From Gigaspora rosea (Eukaryota > Glomeromycota > Glomeromycetes > Diversisporales > Gigasporaceae): 64,000 nt of DNA. The translations under genes were made by a program, and so were the position numbers. The first letter of the stretch is position 1; each line of letters begins with the position of its first letter. Location of the stretch: positions 84,415 to 148,414 of the forward strand of contig QKWP01000588.1 of assembly GCA_003550325.1 (NCBI GenBank), written 5' to 3'. The notes beneath the pieces are model-generated. The model was not told where the DNA came from. It saw only the letters and a program-made list of their open reading frames with translations, and did no database searches. Positions 1 through 11,532 of this stretch are shown here, piece after piece.

Positions 1-340
1 TTAGATATATATATATATACTAGGCAATTCTATTTGCACACTAATTATGAAACACGGTATATATAATAGCTCTTACGAAAATACTCTAACTTCTAATTTG
101 ATATTATAAGTATACGTACATTAATTTACAAATTATACCCGTGTTACATACACTGGTGTAAATTAAGAAAATTTCTTTATATATATACTAAATATATCAT
201 GGAAAAACAATTTTAAATCTATATTATATAAAAAAAAATAATATTTTATTAATAAAACTTTAGTTTTTAATATTTATGGTTATGTAATGCTTTTAACCGT
301 CACTGTGCATGCATAATTGACCAACAAAAAAAAAAATTTA

Positions 341-1308
341 ATGTCCATAGAAAAGCAGGCAGACTCTGACAACTATATATTTCTTTCTATAATCATCCAA
401 AAAAAAATAATGACACAGCTTACCAATACGTTTGATAAAATTCAATTAGATTTTCAACAAATGATAATTTCGCTAATTTTTGTAATATTATTACTTATTA
501 TTGCATTTATTGCTTCAACCATTTTCCTACCGTCATCACAAAATAAAGCAATAAAGAAATTTGAAAGATTTGTTTTCATTTGGCTAACATTTGATGCATT
601 GATTCACTTAATATTGGAAGGTTCATTTATATATTATTCATTAGTTGATAATATTGAAAAAAGTCAAAGTCCTTTGGCTAAGTTATGTAAGATTTTATTA
701 ATTAATTGTTTTATGTAATTTTATTAGTAGTTATTATTAACATACACTTATTGTAATATATACACAATAAAAGGGCAAGAATATGGCAAAGCAGATTCAA
801 GATGGTTACGTTCTGATGTTACAATATTGTCGGTTGAAATTCCTACATCTATATTTCTTGGCCCACTTGCAATTTACATCCTCGTCCTTTTGATCAATAA
901 TCATGTATCAAGACACTATTGGCAAATAATTCTTTGTGTTTGTGAAATCTACGGAAGTTGGATAACCTTTTGTCCTGAATGGTTAACTGGATCAAAAAAT
1001 TTAAATACAGAAAATTTTGTATATTTATGGGTTTATCTAGTGGTATGTTTTTCTGGAAAGTATGTCTAGGGTCTTTGCCTTGAAAATCACGTTATGGATA
1101 TATGATTTACTATGTCTTATATAACGTGATTTTTGAAAGGCAAAGACCATATGTTTCTTTTAACGCAATTAATATAATATATATATATATATAGTTTTTT
1201 AACGGACTTTGGATAGTTATTCCGTTGATTTTGATGCGCCAATCTTGGGATGTAATCATTAAAAACGCAGAAATTGTTAAAAAGTTGAAAGATCGAAAAC
1301 TTGAATAG
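341..1308 (+). CDS. EBP: Sterol delta8-delta7 isomerase, EBP/EXPERA family (3 exons)
   Basis: Predicted ER membrane enzyme moving the sterol C8(9) double bond to C7(8) late in ergosterol synthesis. Exons read as 341-686, 774-1042 and 1195-1308; introns have GT..AG ends and keep frame. The product is 242 aa from the ATG at 341 or 219 aa from the in-frame ATG at 410 (human EBP is about 230 aa), so the start is unsettled. Hydrophobic segments match the multi-pass fold. The six residues known to be essential in the family are present with correct spacing: H and E in IHLILEGSF, E and T in VEIPTSI, N and W in FNGLWIV. The C-terminus is basic (KKLKDRK), as in ER proteins. Intron 2 carries a near-perfect hairpin. 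No sign of pseudogenization. Confidence 0.9.
1070..1148. repeat. Hairpin MITE-like palindrome in EBP intron 2
   Basis: The arm GGTCTTTGCCTT plus following bases (about 1070-1095) is repeated inverted at about 1121-1148, enclosing a 25-bp loop. It takes up about half of intron 2 (1043-1194) and touches neither splice site. This fits a tiny MITE or a transcribed hairpin; no clear target duplication was found. Confidence 0.75.
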
Positions 1309-2820
1309 TATGAAGTAAATCGGGATATTCTAATGTAACAACCGTCGCAATTATCACATGAAATTCATTGTAGGAATCGCTTTGTGAACATTAAAACTCC
1401 GATTTATATTCCGATAAGAATTTTGTGATTCAGAATTCAAAATATTTAGTAATATGACTGAAAAAAAGAAATTTTGTCATACAATGAAATTTGAAATTCG
1501 ATGTTTATTATTTCGCAGGAAATCATTTAGTTGTTTAAACACAAGGAGGGTGTTGTATAGCGTTATATATAAATTGGAAACTGAATGTGTGCTTTATGAA
1601 TTTGGTAATCGGTAAGCACATCAAATTTGATATAAATAAAAAATAGACTTAACGTTAACGTTAATGATCTAAAAATGTATTTCGACCAAATTGATGGTTT
1701 AAACGAATAAGAATTGTTATGGGCGTTTAAAAAATCATTAATATCTTCTATGGAAGGGTGTGGCGCATGTAACAAAAGAAAGTTTTGTATGAAATGCTTG
1801 ACCTTGCATAGGACTTCAATGATAAGCAAAATCGGTATACCTTTCAAAAAATCTTTTCGTAATAATTACAGGTTAACAACAAACAATTCACAGCCAAGAC
1901 CAGATTAAAAAACTTTGCATTGTTAGATGTCTTCTCATGTGAAAGAAACTTAACTACATTTTCGAATTTCTACAATAGGAAGTAAGATGTAAGCTGCGGT
2001 AAAATTTCCTTTTACATTAACAATCATTGAATTAACGAGGAAAAAGAATGATCATCTTTCCTGGAAAATGCATTTTTCAGGAAAATCGCAGGTGCTCGCA
2101 GAAGACTTGATAACCTTAACTTGACAATCGAAACTCTTTTGTATATTGTCTTCGTGAAACTAGGTACAGGGTATTAATATAGCTTTATATATTCATACGT
2201 AATATTACATGAAAAATTTCACATGACCAGCAAAAAAGTTATTATTAATCTTGTCAACTATATATAACGATAACTGTAAATCCCTTTGTTCTTTGAAATA
2301 GAAAGACGAATTATAAGAAGATAATGCTCTGTTTGTGTACATTGTACTTGATCAACAGATATGACATGGGGGCTCTATTTTCAGTTGGTTGTTTTTACTA
2401 ATGCTAAAGCGGATACTGGATGGTTGCTATGTATCAGACCAGCACTTTTATACTTGTCTGTAATGTCACTTTCAACGTCACAAATGTTATTTGCGCAACA
2501 ATTACAACTGTAACAAATTTTGTCAAAGGATACAAAAAGATTCTTCAGTTTGTGAAATTGTGATAAACCATGTGGACTTATGTGTGTATCATCATTAATG
2601 TATCGCCAATATGCGAATATGCGTTCCCGATACCTATCATTGATCATTATTCTACATATGGTTAAGGTAAAAATTCTAGATAAGATGTAAAAAATCTTTT
2701 TTTTTTTTTTATGCCCTTCTTCGAAAGGATAAAGTGAACCTTGCTGAGTTGAATTCTGCAAGAACTTTTCTATCTTGTGATCAATGGACGCTCGAACACT
2801 GACTGTTTCGAAATTTGTAA

Positions 2821-2854
<34 letters not shown>

Positions 2855-3990
2855 TTTATATATGTATTTTTTTATAGTGAAAAAAAAATAAATAAATGAA
2901 GGCACATGATCATTGGTTTTACAAAGATCTTCGCGAGATTCATTTTTTAATACTAATGGAATTATTACGCTTCATTAATTGCATGTGGGTAACCCAAAGC
3001 CCTAAATGGTCTACTACTTTATACTATCTCACAAATTATTATACAAATCACATTATTATAATTAATATAATATATTTTAACATTAATAAAAATCTATATA
3101 ACAAATATATTTTAATATTGTCCTAAAATTTATATTAACGTTAACACCAATTTCCTTTATTTTTAACTTGAGCAGTCGGTATAGAAAATTTGAAACTCCC
3201 CAAAAATAGAAATTTATCAGACAAGCTAATAAACGGTTTATGGTGATACTTTTTCCGATTGCATTGACGTCAATCTGGTTTTTTTTTTAAAGCACAAGCT
3301 TTCAATATTTTAGCCACCCTTCTATGGTGGTTCGGTTATCTTTTAGAGGGAACAAAGCCTTTCATCAAAAGCTCTCCTTTCTCAAAAATTACCGCCTAAT
3401 TATCTATTATATATTATCTTAAATAAAAAAAAACATATGTTTATGGACTTATAAGACAAGCACTACCAAATATAACTAAACTTCAATTTAAATTAATATT
3501 TTCGTTTCTTAATAGACAAACCTTACGATTTCGTTTTTTTTCGTATATATATTTAAAAAAAAAAAAAATTCTTTCGTATCTTGCCAAGTATTCGGCAATC
3601 TTGGTAAATCTCCCTTTATTAAATAATTACTTTCAATATTCGAACAATATTTTTAACGGCAAAATTAAATTAAAATAATATAAAATAATTGGCAAAATCC
3701 TTTATCAGCAAGGACGCTGGGCGGCTCCTTTCATCCTTGCGATTTAACTTTCGTTACTTTCTTCACGTTAATATAGACTTTCCCCTATTTTCCTTTCCTG
3801 GTGAAACTTATATACATATTTTTCTTTTCTCATATATTTTTTTGAATACCTTTTGAAGTCAACTGGTATTATTCATTTCAATTACTGAATTGGTTAGTGT
3901 ACACAAGTTTAGAAAACTTGGTATAAACCTTTAATTACTTTCAAACTGTGGTCATATTTTCATCATAGAAATAAGAAGCCACCAGCACAA
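1309..3990. other. Intergenic region between EBP and the ankyrin-DIL gene
   Basis: AT-rich with homopolymer runs (T runs near 2697 and 2840). It contains short open frames, of which only 2381-2905 on the - strand is long enough to mention separately. The frame at 1714-1908 (+) has a Cys-rich stretch (CGACNKRKFCMKC) but no family I recognise and no splice context. Otherwise I see nothing. Confidence 0.5.
2381..2905 (-). other. Open frame of doubtful coding status
   Basis: A 174-codon frame whose N-terminal part is low-complexity poly-Lys/Tyr from A/T runs and is surely not protein. The last ~100 codons have a more protein-like composition, with Cys pairs (CYSCNCC) and balanced residues. It could be a terminal exon of an unrecognised gene or a fortuitous frame. 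No domain or splice-supported upstream exon was seen. Confidence 0.15.
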
Positions 3991-4001
3991 TCTTTTCAAC
4001 C

Positions 4002-6784
4002 ATGACGGAGGCTCTTCACATGACGCCACAACCGCAACATTTATATGACCAACCTAAAGATTATATTGCTAGAGGTGGTTATCAAGAATTAGACCATATA
4101 ATGAAAGGTCAGTTTGATACTGCAAAGACTCTTTTGGATCAAAAACACTCACAGGTTAGCGACAGCCCAAAACAAAATAAAGACGAAGCTGGTCTTCTAG
4201 ATCCGTGGAAAACAAATTCCACAGATCAAGAAGATTACACAAAATCCATTAAATTCAACAAACCTTTTTCACAAAAAGACGAAACTGTTGATAACGTAAA
4301 AGACTCGAACAACGGTCTTGATGATTTGCTTAAGAGTAGTTTACAAGCTTCTGACTTACTTCTCGATCCATTTGGTGAAGAAAATGAAAATCTTATCCTT
4401 TTAAATGCCTCTTTGTCAGAAGAAGAAAAAAGAGCAAAAATCAACAGCATTTTTTCACGAGCTGCTAGTAATGGAAACGTGGAAAAAGTATCTCGAATGT
4501 TGGATACTGCGAGACAATATATTGATATTGACGCACAAGATGAAGAAGGAACTACTCCATTGATTTACGCTGCATGCTTTGGGCATGATGCTGTTGCTTT
4601 CACATTATTGGAGGCAGGTGCAAAAGTGGACGCTCAAGATAGATGTAAGTAATTGATAATTAGATATATCTAATTTACTTCTTCTTTTTTTTTTTTTTTA
4701 CAGATTTGATTGTACTTTTGTGAACAAATATTAATTTTATGATATTATTTTTTATTTAGTCGGATGGACGCCATTAATGTGGGCAACTAATAACAATCAT
4801 GATAAAACCATTCGATTGTTTTTGGATAACGGTGCAGATGCTGGCGCTAAATCTTCAAAAGGTCGAACTGTATTCGATTTTATTCCACCTGAAAACCATA
4901 AAATCGCCGAAATCTTTATAGCTAATCCCCAACGTGATAGCTGGTCAAGTGTTAGTAGTATTAGTCGATGGTCTATGCTTAGTGAATCTGAACACAAATT
5001 GGTAGAACAATTAGCTGAGGCTGAAATGAAAAAGAGAATTTTAATGGAAAGTGCCTCTAATTTAGACTTGGATTTATCTAGTTTAGGATTCGATGAACCA
5101 GATGTATGTAAATTTATACTTTAATTAGTTGTATAATTTATATTTCAATTATTTATTAATTTATGTTTTAAATATTTAAGATGGAAGAAGAAGAAGATAA
5201 TGATCAATTCGAATTTATGTGGAACGATTGCTTACCAGATCAGATGATTGTCTTTGGGGTTGAAGATATACCGCATATTATTAAAACGGTTATCACTGGA
5301 ATGCAACCGATCAGAAATAAATCTCAAAAACCTGTACCTGCGAATGTGTTATTCTTGAGTGCTCGATTCGCTCACTATTATAGTAGCCCTGAATTATTGG
5401 AGTCATTGTTGTTTGAAGTTATTAATTCCATAGATGCTGTTGTTAAGGTGTGTATCTTTGTAAATGTTCCTAAATTGTTTAGTTAAATCATAATCTAATT
5501 TTATTTTTAATTTAGTCACGACCTGATGATATGACTCTTTTGTCATTCTGGATTTCAAATTGTACATTATTATTGTACTACCTAAAAAAAGATACGGGTC
5601 TTGCTAGTGCTACAGTTGAATATCAATTAAGGATCTCGGAACAACTTCACGAAACATATGTATTTTTAATAAAAGATGCTGTAAGACGAATTGGAAAAGT
5701 GTTGGAATCTTCAATGTTGGAATATGATGCCATCCCTGGAATGGATGATGTTCGGTTTGAAGGTGAATGGAGGGTTTTCAGAAATTTCCGGAGATCAAGA
5801 AGTCCTCAAGAAAATGGCTATACAACCCCATCAAGACCTTCCTCTATCAGTTTAAAAAGAAATTCTTCTTCAAATATGATTCCCTCATTCCGTTCTCCTG
5901 GATCTCCACGACAAAGAAGCGCTCCGTCTCCCCGCAATATTACTTCCCTTTTATCCTCTACACTTTTTATCCTTCAAACTTACGAAGTTCATCCAATGAT
6001 TATTGACCAAGTTCTCAATCAACTGTTCTATTATATTTCATGTGAACTCTTTAACAAAATCCTTTCCAGCAAGAAATATTTGTGTCGGTCAAAGGCAATG
6101 CAAATTCGTCTTAATGTTTCTGTTATTGAAGATTGGGTCCGCACCAACAACTTATCGTTATCTCTTATATCACATTTCCAACCTTTGATTCAACTTTTAC
6201 AATTGTTAATGTGCTGGTCTCAGATGAATGATTTTGCATTTTTAGTGCAAACTACTAAAGAGCTTAACCTTATTAATCCTGCACAACTTAAGCGAGTCAG
6301 TAAAAATTATAAATATGAGATTAATGAGCCAAAGATAACTGAAGAATGCCAACAGTATATCTTACAATTGGAAGAGGATACTGCACGACGGAACAAACGG
6401 TATTCAACTGAAAGTATACGGAGCGATCGAAGTGATGCTTCAAGTATCATTTATTTAACAGTATCACCGACATTACCACCCTGCGTCGATCCTAATTGGG
6501 AAGAAGAAGACGACTTAATGGAAATGAAGGATAGTGGTTCGTTATTACCATTTGCTATACCAACTAGCACTGAGATGTTGGCAAACTTTGGTACAAAAAA
6601 TAAAGATTCTGACCCTATTATACCTGTGGTACCTGATGAATGGATGGAAAAGCTAGACGTTGGAATGCGGCATGGTGCTAGCGGCGTTGTTGAAGAACTA
6701 ACGTCAAAATGGGAGGCTGAATATCTTGAGGACGATGAAGATGATGGCGTATTAGAATCAATGGGTGTTTCTAGCAATATTTAA
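4002..6784 (+). CDS. Ankyrin-repeat and DIL (dilute) domain protein (4 exons)
   Basis: Exons 4002-4644, 4760-5103, 5181-5447 and 5516-6784 join in frame to about 840 aa. Introns are 68-115 bp with canonical ends (GTAAGT, GTATGT and GTGTGT donors; TTTAG-like acceptors). Residues ~1-130 are polar and disordered; ~130-260 hold ankyrin repeats (DAQDEEGTTPLIYAACFGHD, then GWTPLMWATNNNHDKTIRLF). An acidic EEEEDND stretch follows, then a DIL-type helical region (RPDDMTLLSFWISNCTLLLY; later ILQTYEVHPMIIDQVLNQLF, near-diagnostic for DIL). A Ser/Arg/Pro-rich loop interrupts DIL, and the C-terminus is acidic. DIL is the myosin-V cargo-binding fold; fungal proteins pairing ankyrin with DIL and no motor are known, with poorly defined role, so vesicle or polarity scaffolding is inference. 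Start chosen as the first ATG before the conserved region. Confidence 0.9.
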
Positions 6785-7930
6785 ATTATCAAAGTTGTTG
6801 ATACATATCCAGTCTTTTCATATTTTGATAATTAGCTTAATAATTGTAAAGTTTGATTTTTTTTTTTTTATGATGTCAAAAATAAGGGGTTTTTTTTTGG
6901 ATATATATGGGTTTTGATTTTTTTTTTTCTTGTACTTTTTTCTATTTATGGTTTTTCGGTCTCCTGATATACCGATAAGAATGTTGAAATTAAGGGACTT
7001 TTATAAGAGGATTGACTAGGATTTCTTTTATTTCTATTTACTGTTCAGAAATGGACATTTTCTTATTGAAAAGTATTGTCTGGTGCAAGATTAGTAATCT
7101 CCGCCCCATTCTTCTATAAAATTTTACTTTTTTTTATATTTTATATATTTACTTTTTCATTTTGCCTTAGGTTTTCTTTTTCTTTTTTTTTTTTTTTTGT
7201 ACTTTTGAAGGTACCAATGACTTTGGCAAAAACCATTAAATTGAAAAATTACTTTAAGGTGGATTACTAACACCTAGAAAATACTCGAATTAGTGATTAA
7301 ATTTGGTTTAATGTTATTGGCCTGAATATTTTGGCTTGTTAAGCTTAAGCCACAGCTTTAGTAGCTATGATCTATATGTCTTAGTCTTCCCTAGATCTCC
7401 AACAAAAATATTTTCCCCTGCGTCGCCATAAAAACGAAAATTATTTTCGTGCTCCAACTATTTCTGCCCGAGTTTCGTGATACCCATCCAATTAAATTAA
7501 ATTAGTGTTTTTAATTTATATTACCAGTTACCATAACGATAATAATTAGTAAAGTATGTGTCTTTAATTACACATTATTAGAAGCGAAAAATTTTTTTAG
7601 ATATTCTAAAATTTAATATACTTAGTTTTTAGATTATCGATATAGATTCTTTCTGAATAATAACAATTTGTTAATTTTGTTTTCATGATCTTTTAAAATA
7701 AATATTTAAATTAATAAACTTTTAAATAAAATCTAAAATATAATTTTCAAATACTTATATGTGTTGAGATAGAATTATGCTGCGTGTTATTTTAATTAAA
7801 GCAAAGTATGTTAGTAAAAACAATTTAGATAAAAAATGAATTCGTTCGATTTTATATCAACAATATCATTCTAAAAACATTTGCACCCAAGATTCTCCAC
7901 ATGGTAAAATGCATATGCTGAATATCAATT
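6785..7930. other. Gene-free spacer downstream of the ankyrin-DIL gene
   Basis: AT-rich with several T-runs that may belong to the 3' UTR. An open frame at 7076-7270 is Phe-rich low-complexity translation of T tracts and was not accepted. Nothing else seen. Confidence 0.5.
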
Positions 7931-7936
7931 AGCAAC

Positions 7937-8085
7937 TTGTACAGGGTCCGGGTCAAACCCGACCCGAACTTGGCTGACCCGCAAATTTACCGGGCTTTGG
8001 GCCCAGATTTTTAGGCCCGTAATCAATTTGGGCCAATACGGGTTAGCTCATAAGTAACGGGCCGGCCCATTACGGACCCCAATAG
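7937..8085. repeat. GC-rich repeat island (ACCCG/GGCCC motif)
   Basis: A sharply GC-rich ~150-bp island in AT-rich DNA made of short ACCCG/GGGCC words. Its ends are inverted (AGGGTCCG on the left, CGGACCCC on the right). It resembles the ends of the larger GC-rich elements at 14992-16290, 20942-22023 and 26526-27412 and is probably a shortened relative. No target duplication was found. Confidence 0.55.
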
Positions 8086-8459
8086 TTACCGGTATGCCTT
8101 ACAAAATACAGTAAAAATAACTGTCTATTTTCACCATAAATTACTACTGGTCATAAAAATGTATCCGAAGCAATTTGTGCACAGTCTGGTGTATAGAACC
8201 AGAAATCTAATAAACATGGTAATATTTATACTCAAGACTTTAATATTATAGCCCAAGCATTCATTATAAAATGGTTTGTATTTGTTTAATATACTTTATA
8301 GAATCTTTTAATTTTGCAAAATATTAATATTGTATCTATGTAATATTTAATAATATAATAAAAATATTATAAATATTTTTAAAATTTTTAATATTATTAT
8401 TATAATATTTAAATCCTTTATAAGTTTATTGTGATTCTATTTTTAATATATAATAAAAA

Positions 8460-8640
8460 CTTTTTTTTTTTAACTTTGCCAGTTTTGCCAAGATTTTATT
8501 AGATTTTAAAGTGTATATTAGCTAATGCTTACATATTAATCTAACTCTAAGTTTGATATCACCTGGTGTTTATTATAATATCCAAGTATAACTCACCATA
8601 TCAGTATTCAAACTATACCAAATAAAGTTATCTGACTGCT
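8460..8640. repeat. Diverged copy of a dispersed T-tract repeat
   Basis: A T-run followed by AACTTTGCCAG.TTTGCCAAG and later ATCACCTGG resembles the repeat at 39540-39700 and 41215-41370. Similarity is patchy, so assignment is tentative. Confidence 0.3.
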
Positions 8641-8747
8641 ATATTACTAGGTAAATGTATAGCATTGTTTGTTTGGAGCTAAATATTTATATAAATAAAA
8701 TAATTAAAAAAGTTTGCTATTTCTTACTATATAGTATATGTGATGAC

Positions 8748-9410
8748 AATTTTTGATCTACTAGTCCATTTTGAATAATTTAACTACCAAAATACTTATC
8801 TCAATAAGACAATTCTAACAAAACCAAAATTATTAAAATTCAATTACAGGATCCCAAGATTATTTAACTTTGTATAATTTTAATAGTAATTTTAAAAACA
8901 CTAAGTTCTTTAATATTGAATAACTTTTGATTCACTAACTTGTTTTGAATAATTTAACTACCAAAATGTTTGTCTTAGTGAGACAATTCTAACAAGCCCA
9001 AAATTTTTAAATTCCAATAACAGAATCCCAAGATTGATAAAAATTTGACAATTATTTAATCAAAATTGGTTTTATATATAGAATCTAATGATTTCCTAAC
9101 AATACAAATCTTTATTAATTTTGGGATCCTGTAATTAGAATTTAATGATTTTGGTCTTATTAGAATCATCTCACTAAAACAAATATTTTGGTAGTTAAAT
9201 TATTCAAAACAGACTAGTGGATCAAGACTTATTTGATGTTAAATAAATTTACAAAAGTTGAATAATTCTGGGATCCTGTGATTATATTTTAATGATTTTG
9301 AGCTAGTTAGAATTGTCTCATTAAAACGATTGACTGCTGAAGATTTTTTTGGTTCAAAAACTTGAATAACTAGTAGTTAAATCATTCAAAACAGACTAGT
9401 GAATCAAAAG
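8748..9410. repeat. Nested inverted-repeat cluster (fold-back element)
   Basis: Four ~110-bp copies of one module: direct at 8754-8860 and 8928-9048, inverted at 9111-9233 and 9258-9410. Each holds TTTGAATAATTTAACTACC, a GTCTyrstgAGAC-like core and a GGATCCCA-like block. The arrangement gives a large stem with paired arms, as in fold-back or MITE-in-MITE structures. No coding capacity. Confidence 0.75.
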
Positions 9411-9697
9411 TTATTATTAATTCCATAAATTGGAATATATGATCAATTAAAAATAGGTTAAAAATTATGTGAGTGGACCAACAGAAAATGAAAAGTTATG
9501 TTTTTGACATTTTAATATGTGATACATCAAGAAAGTAGCTTTTGTATTACTTTGCTCTAGACAATAAAAAGTGCATTCTCATCAAAAATTAAAAAAAAAA
9601 GAAAATATACTTTTTAGAAAAGAAAAAAACAATGCTAAAACTAATAAAGAAGTAAAAAAAAATAGAAAATAATAAATAAAAGAAAATTTATAATTGA

Positions 9698-9800
9698 ACA
9701 CGGGGTGTTTAAACACAGGTACATATGATCTACATTATACATATATACGCAGGGTGTTTAAACACGGGTATGTATGATCTACATTATACATATATATATA
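9698..9800. repeat. Two-copy tandem repeat with GTGTTTAAACAC palindrome
   Basis: A ~58-bp unit occurs twice: GGGTGTTTAAACAC, then GG, then a TGATCTACATTATACATATATA block. The same 12-bp palindrome recurs near 33653-33664, also beside a CCCGTG flank, so it may belong to a dispersed element. Confidence 0.7.
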
Positions 9801-9984
9801 ACATAAAGATGACGATATTATTGTTTACATATTTATGTAATTTAAATTGATCTAAGAAACAATACGCTTGTCTACATGATTCGATTGTTAAACTAAATCT
9901 GAATTAATTTTGTGTCAATACCTTTCTTTCTTATTCGTGTTTGAAATCGTTTTTGAAGAGCAATATAACGTTACAATTTTTATT

Positions 9985-11340
9985 CAAAAGATATTGCTAA
10001 AATCGACCAAAACAATGAAATGTGTGATCCAACATATCTAGCACCTTACTATGTACAGTACAATTTATTTCTTTCTTGTTCTTTTTTATATGAATATGAC
10101 AATACAATACTAACTGTTGTTTATTTTTTTTTAAATAACTAACAAACAATGTGATACTTACACGAAGAATGCGTATTAGAACAACCAGGATAATAATCTT
10201 TGTATTTTTTCGACATTTTCACCACGTGATAACGTTGTATTTTATTCCATTCTAGTGCGATTACTTCTTACAATTATACAATGATTCTTATCTAAAAAAA
10301 TTTTTTTAATAATATTACTACTTACTTAAAGAACACCGTTGGAATCAATCAGAATAATGAAACATGGGGATCTTTGACATATAACTACTTGGTATTTTTT
10401 ATCTTGTTTTGAGCTTATACTGTATTATTCTACTAAAGGCTTCTTTTTTTTTTTAATAAAACGATAATTATCTAGAATTCTATTGAAATCGGCCAAGATA
10501 ACAATAATTGTATTTATACAACGTATCTTGCACATGATCACATTGTATTTTTTCCTCATTCTATTGTGATTTCTTTTTCAATCCCACAATATTATTTACT
10601 AAAAACCAATACTTATTTAAAGAACACTATGGAGATCGATCGGAATAATGAAACTTGGGTTCCTTTTACCTCCCAAGCACATAACTACTTGGTATTTTAT
10701 TCTGTTCTAATAACTTTAATTAGCTCTTTAGTATTCCACTAAAATTTTTTTTTTTAACAAATGATGTTATCTAGAATGCTATTGGAATCAGTCAAGTCGA
10801 AGATATTTGTGCTTCTTCGACGTCTTTAACACATAACCACCACATTGTATTTTTCCCGTTCTATTGTAACTTGCTATTTACTATTAGGGGCATGCCATTT
10901 ATTATGTAATTTTTACTATGGATACATGGTCAGAAGTAGTGATCACGTCTATATGTTATATTAATCACTTAGAATTAGATAAAATGATTACACCATATAT
11001 GGATAGAGGTAGCTACTAAGTAAAAAATATAACGTAATAAATGGCACGCCCCTTATGCCATATGATTTTTACTAAAAATTTTTTGTCTTCATTATTAAAT
11101 TCAAAGAATGCTGTTGAGGTCGACCGACATAATAATATTTGGGTTTCTTCGACATATCCGACACATAGTTATGCGGTATTTTTTGTTCCAACAGAATAAC
11201 GGTTATTCTATTTTTATAAGCATAATGATTTTGCTAAATGAAAAAATGTTAATAAATCAACTAGGATGATAGTGTTGGCACTTCTTCAACGTTTCAAGTA
11301 CATGATTATGCAATATTTTATTTCACTTTAATATTATATT
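9985..11340. repeat. Degenerate ~150-bp satellite array
   Basis: About eight imperfect copies start near 9985, 10165, 10328, 10474, 10620, 10772, 11105 and 11244. Recurrent landmarks are an 'AATGCTATTGGAATC'-like block, a 'TTCTTCGACA' block, 'CACATAACTAC' and 'TTGTATTTTATTCC', then a T-run. Alternate units look more alike than neighbours, hinting at a ~300-bp higher-order dimer. A 166-bp MITE interrupts the array at 10887-11052. No coding frame. Confidence 0.65.
10887..11052. mobile_element. PIF/Harbinger-type MITE, TTA target duplication
   Basis: 166 bp with near-perfect terminal inverted repeats: GGGGCATGCCATTTATTA at the left, inverted at the right end (GGCACGCCCC). It is flanked by TTA at 10884-10886 and 11053-11055. 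A 3-bp TWA duplication with G-rich TIRs is the signature of PIF/Harbinger MITEs. A relative lies at 40898-41040. Confidence 0.85.
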
Positions 11341-11532
11341 TTGAATCGCTCTTTTTTTTTTAATAAAGCTACGATTCTTATTCAATCTTAACTAGCAGGG
11401 CAACTTTAGTGCCTCACTGGTATTTCCGCAGTATAATGACGTAATATATGTTTACTCTAATTTTTAACATGTTCTTTATATATAGCTGCATGGGTTTACT
11501 TTATTTTTGATATTTAAAACTTCAATCTGCCT

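Noticed and set aside
4235..4450. Open frame on the - strand of the ankyrin-DIL gene
   Set aside because: Shadow of exon 1; opposite strand has domain evidence.
6451..6777. Open frame on the - strand (108 codons)
   Set aside because: Ser-rich mirror of acidic codons in the DIL gene; no family.
7076..7270. Phe-rich + strand frame
   Set aside because: T-tract translation, no domain, no splice context.
9985..11340. CRISPR-like array
   Set aside because: Units are long, degenerate and adjacent without spacers, in a eukaryote.
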